Part shown: one piece after another, positions 9,046 to 17,563 of the stretch
Position numbering within the stretch: the first letter of the stretch is position 1
How the letters are laid out: the number at the start of each line of letters is the position of its first letter
Assembly (NCBI GenBank): GCA_964604675.1
Contig: CAZSAT010000023.1
Location: forward strand, 1 to 64,000
Length of the DNA: 64,000 bases
Direction of reading: 5' to 3'
From: CAZSAT01 sp964604675
GTDB taxonomy: Bacteria; Myxococcota_A; UBA796; CAJQPC01
Notes under the pieces: model-generated
Databases searched by the model: none
The model's input: the letters and a program-made list of their open reading frames with translations, nothing else
Told to the model about the DNA's origin: nothing
Program-made: the position numbers and the translations under genes

Positions 9046-10397
9046 TGCCGTGGTGGTGGTGGTTCGCGTGCACGGAGCCGGACGCTCCGACCGAGTCGGT
9101 CGACACCGACGTGGTCGTCGACAGCCCCACCGTCGACTCGGACGCCGACGATCGGGCCTGGCTCGAGCAGCCGCCCGAGGCCGCCGACCTGGACGAAGAC
9201 CCGGACGTCGTGCACGTCCAGCTGACCGCCGCGCCCTTCGTGCACGACATCGGCGGCGAAGCGGTCGAGGGCTACGCCTACTCCGGCAGCACACCGGGCC
9301 CCACCCTTCGAGGTGAGGTGGGCGACACCTTGATCGTCGAGCTGCAGAACGACCTCCCGGACGCCACCACCATCCACTGGCACGGGCTCGAGGTGCCCTA
9401 CGACATGGACGGCGTGACCTGGCAGCGGGACCCCGTGGCCGCTGGCGGGAGCTTCACGTACAGCTTCACCCTCACGAAGGCGGGCACCTATTGGTACCAC
9501 CCCCACTTCGACTCCAACGAGCAGGTGAGCCGAGGCCTGTACGGGGTGCTGGTCGTCGAGGACCCGTCAGACCCGGCCCCGGCGCAGGAGCTGATCCTCG
9601 TGCTCGACGACTGGTTGCTGGCCGAGCTCGCCGACGACGAAGGGGTGCACGGCGACCACGGTCTGGAGGGTGTCTGGACCTCGAACGGGCAGATCTCGCC
9701 ACGGTGGGAGGCGCCGGACGGGGTCACACGCGTGCGCATCCTCAACGCATCGAACGCTGGTTACGTGAAGCTCGCGTGGCCGTCGATGCGGGTGCTGGGC
9801 ACCGAGCGCGGGATCGGTGGAGGCCTGACCACGCCGGACTCGCTGGTGCTCGGACCCGGCGACCGAGCCGAAGCGGAGTGGCTCGGTGGGGACTTCCTCG
9901 TCGAGGATCATCCCTACTCCCTGCACGGCGGAGAGGCCTACGGCGAGGTGGCCGAGGTGCTGCTGGTCGAGGGAGCAGCGCTCGACGACGACGGCCTGGC
10001 CTGGCCCTTCCACGGCGAGGCGCCAACTCCGGATCCAGGGCGAACCGACATCGTGTACGTCTTCTCGGGGGACGCCGGCGAGTGGTTCATCAACGGGGAG
10101 CAGTTCCCGGACGTGACCATCGAAGAGCTGATCCTCGGCGACGAGGTGGTCATCGAGGTGCGGAACCTGTCGCCGACTCGGCACCCCTTCCACCTGCACG
10201 GCCTGACCTTCGAGGTGCTCTCGAGCGCGGGCACGCCGCCCGCCTGGCGGTCGCGCCAGGACACTGTCGACGTCGGCGTGCACGAGGCCGTGCGGCTGCT
10301 CGTGACAGCGAACAACCCCGGCGACTGGATGACCCACTGCCACATCCTTCCCCACGCGGAGCAGGGCATGATGACCGTCTTGCGCGTGGCCGAGTAG
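9045..10397 (+). CDS. Multicopper oxidase (laccase/CueO-like) lipoprotein
   Basis: A 450-residue three-domain multicopper oxidase. All four copper motifs are present: HWHG (about 111), WYHPHFD (150), HPFHLHG (378) and HCHILPHAEQGM (429), which supply one type 1 and the type 2/3 coppers. Such enzymes oxidise Cu(I), metal ions or phenols and reduce oxygen to water. The N-terminus MPWWWWFACTE has a lipobox-like cysteine at position 9 and a Thr/Asp-rich linker, so it is probably a membrane-anchored lipoprotein. There is no Met-rich copper-binding insert as in CueO. Translational coupling to the multiheme cytochrome suggests they may act together, with the cytochrome as electron donor; that is inference. 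Confidence 0.9.
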   Translation: MPWWWWFACTEPDAPTESVDTDVVVDSPTVDSDADDRAWLEQPPEAADLDEDPDVVHVQLTAAPFVHDIGGEAVEGYAYSGSTPGPTLRGEVGDTLIVELQNDLPDATTIHWHGLEVPYDMDGVTWQRDPVAAGGSFTYSFTLTKAGTYWYHPHFDSNEQVSRGLYGVLVVEDPSDPAPAQELILVLDDWLLAELADDEGVHGDHGLEGVWTSNGQISPRWEAPDGVTRVRILNASNAGYVKLAWPSMRVLGTERGIGGGLTTPDSLVLGPGDRAEAEWLGGDFLVEDHPYSLHGGEAYGEVAEVLLVEGAALDDDGLAWPFHGEAPTPDPGRTDIVYVFSGDAGEWFINGEQFPDVTIEELILGDEVVIEVRNLSPTRHPFHLHGLTFEVLSSAGTPPAWRSRQDTVDVGVHEAVRLLVTANNPGDWMTHCHILPHAEQGMMTVLRVAE

Positions 10398-10523
10398 CGT
10401 GCGTTCGGCCGGTAAGCGCTCCTTGACGCGGGCCCGAGGGGGGCCCCCGTGGTACGGGCAGCACGCCCAGCGGCGCTCCTCCCCGCGCGCTTGGTTCAAG
10501 CGATCGTCTCCATCGGAGTCACC

Positions 10524-11642
10524 ATGCTGACCTTGCACCTCCTGGCGGTCCAGGCAGCCCCCGTCCGACTGGAGCTGCCGTCAGGTCCATCCGCCATGGC
10601 CCCCTCCTGGGCGGTCGACGGCGGCCGCCTCTGGCTGAGCTGGATCGAGCCGGGCGAGGAGGGTGGCCGGCTGCGCCTTGCGAGCTTCGATGGTCGCGGT
10701 TTCGGCGAGCCCGTGACGGTGGTCGATCGGCAGGATCTGCTGACGAACTGGGCCGACTTCCCCAGCTTTGCCCGGGGAGGCGACGGACAACTCTACGGCT
10801 GGTATCCGAAGCTGATCGACCCCGCGACGTACGCCTACGACGCGGTCCTGCTTCGCTCGCCCGACGGCCTGTCGTGGACGGAACTCGGGCCCCTCCATGC
10901 CGATGGCGTCCCGGCAGAGCACGGCTTCGTCTCGCTCGTGGCAGCCCCCGAGGGCGTGCGCGCCTGGTGGCTCGACGGCCGCGAGGTCTCCGGCGGCGGT
11001 GCCACGGCGCTGCGGACCAGGCTCGGCAACGGCCCCGAGGAGGTTGCCGATCCGAGGGTCTGCGACTGCTGCGGAACGGCAGCCGTGGAAGGTCTGGTGT
11101 TGTACCGGGACCGTTCCGACGAGGAGATCCGCGACGTCGCCTGGGCCGCGCCCGGCGACGGTGGATGGTCGGGGGCCCCGCTCGCAGGGCAGGGTTGGAC
11201 CATCGCCGGCTGTCCGGTGAACGGCCCCGCGCTGGCCGAAGGGCCCTCCGGCTACGCCGCAGCCTGGTACACGCAAGCCGAGGCCCCGACGGTGTGGAGC
11301 GCCATCGGCCCTGACCCAGCCACGTGGACTCCGGTGCTGGTCGACTCGGAGACCAGAGGACGACGCCCATTGGGCCGCGTCGATGTCGCCTGGAAGGGCG
11401 ATCGAGCAGTCGTCGCGTGGCTCCGCGAAGAGGGTGATCAGGCGGTGGTCCTCGTTCGGACCCTGTCGACCGCCACTGGACTCGGCCCCGAAGTGGAGGT
11501 GGGGCGCACGGCCGCCAACCGTTCCGCTGGGTTTCCTCGACTGGCCCTGCTGGGAGAGCATGTGTTCCTGGCGTGGACGGACGTGCAAGGCGACGAGGTG
11601 TCGCTGGCGCTCGCCCGTCTGGAACTCGACGAGCTCGACTGA
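10524..11642 (+). CDS. Exported sialidase-like beta-propeller with CDCC motif
   Basis: A 372-residue protein with a short signal peptide (MLTLHLLAVQAAP) and repeated beta-propeller blades. Distinctive marks are VCDCCGTAAVEG, then YRDRSDEEIRDVAW and GCPVNGPALAEG. I recall this trio from exo-alpha-sialidase-annotated proteins of unknown function in several phyla; true sialidase Arg-triad residues are not evident, so the enzymatic label should not be trusted. The clustered cysteines could bind metal or form disulfides. The ATG at 10524 follows GGAGTCACC. It lies 12 bases upstream of the Rieske lipoprotein gene on the same strand, inside the redox island. Confidence 0.7.
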   Translation: MLTLHLLAVQAAPVRLELPSGPSAMAPSWAVDGGRLWLSWIEPGEEGGRLRLASFDGRGFGEPVTVVDRQDLLTNWADFPSFARGGDGQLYGWYPKLIDPATYAYDAVLLRSPDGLSWTELGPLHADGVPAEHGFVSLVAAPEGVRAWWLDGREVSGGGATALRTRLGNGPEEVADPRVCDCCGTAAVEGLVLYRDRSDEEIRDVAWAAPGDGGWSGAPLAGQGWTIAGCPVNGPALAEGPSGYAAAWYTQAEAPTVWSAIGPDPATWTPVLVDSETRGRRPLGRVDVAWKGDRAVVAWLREEGDQAVVLVRTLSTATGLGPEVEVGRTAANRSAGFPRLALLGEHVFLAWTDVQGDEVSLALARLELDELD

Positions 11643-11654
11643 GCGGAGGACGAC

Positions 11655-12158
11655 ATGAAGAAGGACCCCTCACGCCGCATGACGTGTGCGCGGATGGCTG
11701 CGCTGGTCACCCTCACCGGGTGCGGGCGGCGTCGGCGCGACGAGACCCCCGAGCAGGACGAGGACGACACGGGCTTCGGCGCCCCCATCACCGAGGGGGA
11801 CACGGGCGGTCGCGCCGACACGGGAGGGGCTTCGACCGAGATCTTCTTCTCCTACGCCGACCACCCGGGTCTCAGCGAGCCGGACGGCTGGGCACTCGGG
11901 CACAACTCCACGGGGCTCGAGGTGCTGCTCCACAACGACCCTGACCAGGGGCTCTTCGCGAACTTTGGACTCTGCACGCACGAGTGGTGCCCCACCGAGT
12001 TCGATGCGAAGCTTCTGGAGCATGTGTGCGAGTGCCACGGTTCGCGCTTCGATCTGCACGGCGACGTGGTCATCGGCCCTGCGGCGACGCCGCTCACGCG
12101 GCCGGAGATCCGGGTCACGAAGGACGGCGTGTACGTCGAGCTCGGTTCCTGGGCCTGA
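11655..12158 (+). CDS. Rieske [2Fe-2S] lipoprotein
   Basis: A 167-residue protein with a signal peptide ending in the lipobox LTGC (Cys about 23), a basic patch, an Asp/Thr/Gly-rich linker, and a Rieske domain from about residue 60. The cluster ligands are in CTHEW...CECHGSRFD, that is C-x-H and C-x-x-H, followed by the usual GPA..PL tail. It is probably a high-potential electron carrier on a membrane surface. The start follows a GGAGGACGAC ribosome site. No cytochrome b partner is present, so this is not a bc1 subunit; it more likely serves the neighbouring cytochrome or copper oxidase. Confidence 0.85.
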   Translation: MKKDPSRRMTCARMAALVTLTGCGRRRRDETPEQDEDDTGFGAPITEGDTGGRADTGGASTEIFFSYADHPGLSEPDGWALGHNSTGLEVLLHNDPDQGLFANFGLCTHEWCPTEFDAKLLEHVCECHGSRFDLHGDVVIGPAATPLTRPEIRVTKDGVYVELGSWA

Positions 12159-12234
12159 GCGTCGAGCGCGTCGACCACGGGTCGCACCTCGGTCGTCGAC
12201 ACCAGCGAGCAGAGCGTGGAGCCGACCTCGCCGC

Positions 12235-12679
12235 TCAGTGCTGGTAGGAGGGGTCGTCATCCCCGAAGGTCACGCGCAACCACGCCGAGACGTCTGCCAG
12301 CTCCTGACCTCCGTACCCACTCGACGCCATGCTCTCGGAGCCGGCGACGATCACGAACATCAGCGCCTCGTCGGTGTGCCCGGGGACGTGCGGCCTCGTG
12401 GTCGAGATCGACGTCGCCATTGACGATCCAACTGACCGCGCCTTCGTCGTTGGCGTAGCCGTCGAGCTTGTGACCTCCAGGGCATGGGCCCGGAAGTAGC
12501 CGTCGTAGGTCCAGACGCTCGTCTCGGTGCCGTCCAGGATCTCGAGGTCGACCTCCGTGGCGGTCATCGACTGTTGGGTGACGGCCTCAGCCGGATCCTC
12601 GCCCGGCGCGTCGTAGAGATCCCAGTGGTTGGTTGTCGCCACCTCGGTGGCGGTGCAAGCGGGCAAGAAGTGCGGTCAC
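12235..12679 (-). pseudogene. Lipoprotein gene with three single-base frameshifts
   Basis: The best protein model needs three single-base corrections. Starting at GTG 12679, behind GTGGAGCC, the leader reads MTALLA, and removing one C from the CCC at about 12662-12664 gives a lipobox LLAAC. The frame then runs normally until about 12471, where one missing base switches to a frame reading HKLDGYANDEGAVSW, and one extra base near 12397 returns to the frame that ends GDDDPSYQH. The uncorrected frame in the middle is Ser/Thr/Arg-rich and unlike a protein. It is either a decaying gene or a patch of sequencing errors. The corrected product is a small exported protein of unknown function beside the redox genes. 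Confidence 0.55.
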
Positions 12680-12818
12680 GGTGGCTCCACGAGAAGCACC
12701 GCCAGCCAACGGCACGCTTGCACGGGCGGCTACATGGCGCCAACCCTGTCGACCGGGGGCGACACGCACCGAGGCTGCGCGACCCCAGCGTCGGGCGTCC
12801 ACGCACCAGAGGGCGTCC

Positions 12819-13832
12819 TCAGAGGCAGTCGAGGTAGGCCGCGATGAAGTCGGCGTGGTCCTGCAAGGTCTCGTCGTGCGCGTCGGCGAACTTGTTGCCG
12901 CCGCCGTGGTAGATGCCCGTGCTCTCGCCGAGCACGGTCGAGGCGCTGACGCCCTCGGCGAGGGGCTTGGTGAGGAAGCTCGATGCGGTGGGGTTCGTGG
13001 TGTCGATGCCCCCCATGCCGATGACGTTGTACATCGTCAGCAGGCTCGATTCGGCCTCGTCCCCCGTCCAGGCATAGAAGGGGGTGCCCGGGTACTTCTC
13101 AGCCAGGTCTCCGCCTTCGTAGTGGCACGACCAGCAGCGGCCGTGCCAGGCCCAGACCTTCTGCTCGAACAGCGCGGCCAGCGCGTCTTCGCTGCAGCCA
13201 CCGACCGGTGACTCGACGTCCGGCATCTCGTCGTCGTCGCCGCCCGCCTCACAGGCGTCGTCGATGTCGCCACAGACCACGTCGTGGCACTCCGCCGACC
13301 AGGTGATCCACTCATGGAATCCCTCATACTCTGCCTCGATGACGTCCTCGGTGATGAGATCGCTGTCCGGTTCGGCCTGCAGGATCTGGGCGAGCACGGC
13401 ACTGGCCTCGGGGTCATCGAGGTCGACCACGCCCTGCTCGATCATGCAGGCCATGGACTCGCAGGGGGTGTCCTGCACATAGAGCGACAGGTCCACGCCG
13501 CTGACGTGGCATTGGTTGCAGGTGGAGGGGTGCTCGTCGGTGAGCAGGGGCTCGACGTAGCGCTCGTAGAGCTCGAGCTGCCCGTCGGCGGTGCACTCGG
13601 CATAGAGCGCGGCGTCGTCGCTGGCGCTGTCGCCCGTGTCCCCGACAGGACCGCCCGTGTCGCTCACGGCCGTCTCGCAGTCCGGGCTCCCAGCGCAGCC
13701 CTCGTCGTCGCAGTCGAAGTCCCCGTCGCGGTCGTTGTCGGCGGCGTCGGCGCACTCGCCAGCGGCGTCGCCCTCGTAGTCGGATGCGATCGGCGTGGGA
13801 GAGCAGGCGAGAAGCAGGCAGAGCATCCGCAT
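12819..13832 (-). CDS. Lipoprotein with two CxxCH heme motifs and an Asp-rich repeat
   Basis: A 337-residue protein starting with the short leader MRMLCLLLAC. A MopE/thrombospondin-3-like calcium-type repeat (DNDRDGDFDCDDEGC) follows at about residues 32-46, then a Thr/Gly/Asp linker. Two CxxCH sites are seen, CNQCH (about 105-109) and CWSCH (about 233-237), suggesting a di-heme cytochrome or a c-type-like domain as in planctomycete and myxobacterial surface proteins. Many other cysteines could form disulfides. It faces the Rieske operon from the opposite strand and may belong to the same redox island. Heme binding is inferred from motifs alone. Confidence 0.65.
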   Translation of the reverse strand: MRMLCLLLACSPTPIASDYEGDAAGECADAADNDRDGDFDCDDEGCAGSPDCETAVSDTGGPVGDTGDSASDDAALYAECTADGQLELYERYVEPLLTDEHPSTCNQCHVSGVDLSLYVQDTPCESMACMIEQGVVDLDDPEASAVLAQILQAEPDSDLITEDVIEAEYEGFHEWITWSAECHDVVCGDIDDACEAGGDDDEMPDVESPVGGCSEDALAALFEQKVWAWHGRCWSCHYEGGDLAEKYPGTPFYAWTGDEAESSLLTMYNVIGMGGIDTTNPTASSFLTKPLAEGVSASTVLGESTGIYHGGGNKFADAHDETLQDHADFIAAYLDCL

Positions 13833-13881
13833 AGCCTACCTTCTCCTGCGCGATGCCGTCCCATCGACGAGCGGCGCAAGG

Positions 13882-13956
13882 TGACCCCAACGGGATTCGA
13901 ACCCGTGTTGCCGGGATGAAAACCCGGTGTCCTGGACCTGACTAGACGATGGGGTC
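13882..13956 (-). tRNA. tRNA-Glu (anticodon TTC)
   Basis: The 75-base minus-strand sequence folds as a cloverleaf: acceptor GACCCCA pairs with TGGGGTC, the D-arm carries the GTCTAGTCAGG pattern, the anticodon stem CCGGG/CCCGG encloses a loop with TTC, and the T-arm has GGTTCGAATCC. The discriminator is A and CCA is not encoded. Confidence 0.95.
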
Positions 13957-13982
13957 TGAAGGAGCGCGCCGAGGGGACGGGG

Positions 13983-14055
13983 TGGGCCGCACAGGGCTCG
14001 AACCTGTGACCCTCGGCTTAAAAGGCCGGTGCTCTGCCAACTGAGCTAGCGGCCC
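13983..14055 (-). tRNA. tRNA-Lys (anticodon TTT)
   Basis: A 73-base minus-strand cloverleaf. The acceptor GGGCCGC pairs with GCGGCCC, the D-arm is TAGCTCAGTTGG, the anticodon loop CTTTTAA gives TTT, and the T-arm has GGTTCGAGCC. The first pair of the anticodon stem is a C-A mismatch. CCA is not encoded. It sits 26 bases upstream of tRNA-Glu, so the two are probably co-transcribed. Confidence 0.95.
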
Positions 14056-14072
14056 CGAAGTCCTGATAACAA

Positions 14073-15350
14073 CTAGGCGAACGGGGGCGCCAGTGGAAGG
14101 GTGGCCTCGCGGCCTGGGCCCACGCTCAGCATGCCAACTCGCGCGCCGACCAGCTGCTCGATCCGAGCGATGTAGCTGCGACATGCTGCCGGCAGCTCTT
14201 CGACCGTTCGACAGGCCGAGATGTCCTCGGACCAGCCCGGAACGCGTTCGTAGATCGGCGTGGCGCGATCCAATCCCGCTGCCGCACCGACCATGGCACC
14301 GCCCTCGTACCCCGTGCAGATCTTGAGCTCTTCCAGCCCGCTGAGGACGTCCAGCTTGGTGAGGGCCAGCTCCGTGACCCCGTTGACGTACACCGCGTGC
14401 CGCACGAGCACCGCGTCGAACCACCCGCAGCGACGCGGACGTCCGGTGGTCGCGCCGAACTCGGCGCCGACGCTGCGGAGCTGCTCGCCCAGGGGGTCGT
14501 TCAGCTCGGTGGGGAACGGTCCGCTCCCCACGCGCGTGGTGTACGCCTTCGCCACCCCGACGACCTCGTGGATGTGTGTAGGACCGAGCCCCGACCCCGC
14601 GCACGCCGCGCCGGCCACCGTGTTGGAGCTGGTGACAAAGGGGTAGGATCCGTGATCGACGTCCAGGAAGGTGCCCTGGGCACCCTCGAAGAGGATCTCG
14701 GTCCCCGCGTCCACCGCGTCGTGCAACAGAGCAACCGAGTCGACGGCGTAGCGGGCCAGGCGCTCCGCCACGGGGGTGTAGTCGTCGACGATGTCGTCCA
14801 CGGTGAGTGCTTCACCGCCATACCAGTCGACGATCATCCGGTTCTTGTCGGGCAACACCTCCTCGAGCCGAGCCCGGAATCGCTCGGGATGGATCAGCTC
14901 GGCGAAGCGGATGCCGCGGCGACCGACCTTGTCTTCGTAGGTCGGACCGATTCCCTTGCCAGTCGTGCCGATGGCGCCCTCTCCGCGCGCCACCTCTCGC
15001 AGCCGGTCGAGCTCGCGGTGGTACGGCAGGATCACGTGCGCGCCCAACGAGATCACCAGCTGAGTAGGAGTCACCGGACGACCTCGGGCAGCGAGCGCGT
15101 CGAGCTCGGCGAGCAACACGAGCGGATCGAGCACCACGCCGTTGCCGATGAGGCAACGGGTGTCCGGGTTGAGGATGCCGGACGGCACCAGGTGGAGCAC
15201 CACCTTCTCGCCATCCACGACCAGGGTGTGACCGGCGTTGTTCCCACCCTGGAAGCGCACGACCATGCCGGCGCGACGTGCCAGCACGTCGACAATCTTG
15301 CCCTTCCCTTCGTCGCCCCACTGGGTTCCGACGACAACGCGGTTCGGCAT
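14073..15350 (-). CDS. purA: Adenylosuccinate synthetase
   Basis: A 425-residue cytosolic enzyme that joins IMP and aspartate with GTP to give adenylosuccinate, the first committed step to AMP. Seen are the GTP-binding QWGDEGKGK at residues 10-18, the NNAGHT segment, the GTTGKGIGP loop, and the Arg-rich TTGRPRRCGW region. Length matches the family. The ATG at 15350 has a perfect AGGAGGT ribosome site, so the open frame further upstream is not used. Both tRNA genes lie just downstream on the same strand and could share its transcript. Confidence 0.96.
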   Translation of the reverse strand: MPNRVVVGTQWGDEGKGKIVDVLARRAGMVVRFQGGNNAGHTLVVDGEKVVLHLVPSGILNPDTRCLIGNGVVLDPLVLLAELDALAARGRPVTPTQLVISLGAHVILPYHRELDRLREVARGEGAIGTTGKGIGPTYEDKVGRRGIRFAELIHPERFRARLEEVLPDKNRMIVDWYGGEALTVDDIVDDYTPVAERLARYAVDSVALLHDAVDAGTEILFEGAQGTFLDVDHGSYPFVTSSNTVAGAACAGSGLGPTHIHEVVGVAKAYTTRVGSGPFPTELNDPLGEQLRSVGAEFGATTGRPRRCGWFDAVLVRHAVYVNGVTELALTKLDVLSGLEELKICTGYEGGAMVGAAAGLDRATPIYERVPGWSEDISACRTVEELPAACRSYIARIEQLVGARVGMLSVGPGREATLPLAPPFA

Positions 15351-15385
15351 GGGACCTCCTGGCCGCCGCGCCATAACCCTCCAGC

Positions 15386-16552
<1,167 letters not shown>

Positions 16553-16612
16553 CCACCCACGCTTGCTCTGCCCCTCGGAGCATACCGCGAGCGATGACCG
16601 TTCAACGCACGC

Positions 16613-17488
16613 TCAGTCCTCGTTCCCCCGTGGGTGGGCGCTCGCGTGCACCGCGAGCAGCCGCTCTGCGCTCACGTGCGCGTAGCGCTGCGTCGTCGAG
16701 AGGGACGCATGGCCAAGCTGTTCCTGGATAGCGCGCAGATCGGCTCCCCCTGCGAGCAAGTGGGTTGCACAGCTGTGGCGGAGGGCGTGCGGATGCACGC
16801 CGGCCACGCCATTGACCCGGCCGGCTTCGCGGGCGATCCGGTGGAGACTTCGGACTCCGAGCCTGGTACGCCAACGGTTCAGGAACAGGGCTTGCTCTGC
16901 CGATTCGCCTCGGGCCTCGAGCCAGACCTGAAGCGCCTCGGCTGCCGGGTTTCCGAAGGGGACCTTGCGCTGTTTGCGCCGCTTTCCATGGCGTACGAGC
17001 ACCAGGCGGTCGGCGAGATCCACGTCGTCCAGGTCGAGCCCGGCCAGCTCGGACACCCGGAGTCCCGCTCCGTAGGCGAGCTCCAGCGCCGCGCGGTTCC
17101 TGAGGGCAAACCAACCGCGCTGCGGTGGGCGCTCGACCACGCGAGCGCTCTCCTCGACCTGCAGGACGCGAACGACCCGGTGTGGGACCCGCGGGCCACG
17201 GAGCCGCTCCGCCGGAGAGGCCTCGAGCATGCCGCTGGAGACCGCCCATCGGTAGTAGGTCCGGTAGGCGGCGATGCGGCGCCGGGTGGTGGCCGGAGCG
17301 CCTCGGGGCAGCGACGCGAGGTGCGCGCGAAGCTGGCCAGTCGTCGCGTCCAGCCGGTCGACGCCCCGCTCCTCGAGCCACGTCGACAGCACCTCGAGCT
17401 CGTGGGAATAGGCTCGCAGCGTGTGCGCACTCGCCCCGCGCTCGGCGCGCAAGAAGGTCAGGAAACCGACGATGTCGCCCGTGCTCAC
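16613..17488 (-). CDS. xerC: Tyrosine recombinase XerC/XerD
   Basis: A 291-residue tyrosine recombinase with the SAM-like N-terminal DNA-binding domain (about 1-85) and a complete catalytic domain: Arg in GAGLRVSELAGL, HALRHSCATHLL (His-x-x-Arg), LGHAS, and the nucleophile Tyr in TTQRYAHV. Length is typical of chromosomal XerC/D, which resolves chromosome dimers at dif. It starts at GTG 17488, and a TATACT box lies only 7 bases upstream, suggesting leaderless translation. It is divergent from topA, and the dprA-topA-xerC neighbourhood is conserved in many proteobacteria, which favours XerC over an integrase. Confidence 0.88.
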   Translation of the reverse strand: MSTGDIVGFLTFLRAERGASAHTLRAYSHELEVLSTWLEERGVDRLDATTGQLRAHLASLPRGAPATTRRRIAAYRTYYRWAVSSGMLEASPAERLRGPRVPHRVVRVLQVEESARVVERPPQRGWFALRNRAALELAYGAGLRVSELAGLDLDDVDLADRLVLVRHGKRRKQRKVPFGNPAAEALQVWLEARGESAEQALFLNRWRTRLGVRSLHRIAREAGRVNGVAGVHPHALRHSCATHLLAGGADLRAIQEQLGHASLSTTQRYAHVSAERLLAVHASAHPRGNED

Positions 17489-17495
17489 GACGACA

Positions 17496-17501
17496 AGTAT
17501 A
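17496..17501 (-). promoter_or_regulatory. Candidate -10 box for xerC (leaderless)
   Basis: The minus strand reads TATACT followed by seven bases and the GTG start of xerC. A transcript starting the usual 6-8 bases after the box would begin at or next to the start codon. No convincing -35 hexamer is present. Confidence 0.35.
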
Positions 17502-17563
17502 GGTCGCGGACCTTGCCGCGACGCGCGGAGTTGCCTAAGAACGCGCTCCACCCCCGGAGCACC

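Noticed and set aside
10430..10465. GC-rich GGGCCC inverted repeat after the multicopper oxidase as a terminator
   Set aside because: The stem is short, ambiguous and lacks a T tract; the downstream gene is likely in the same unit.
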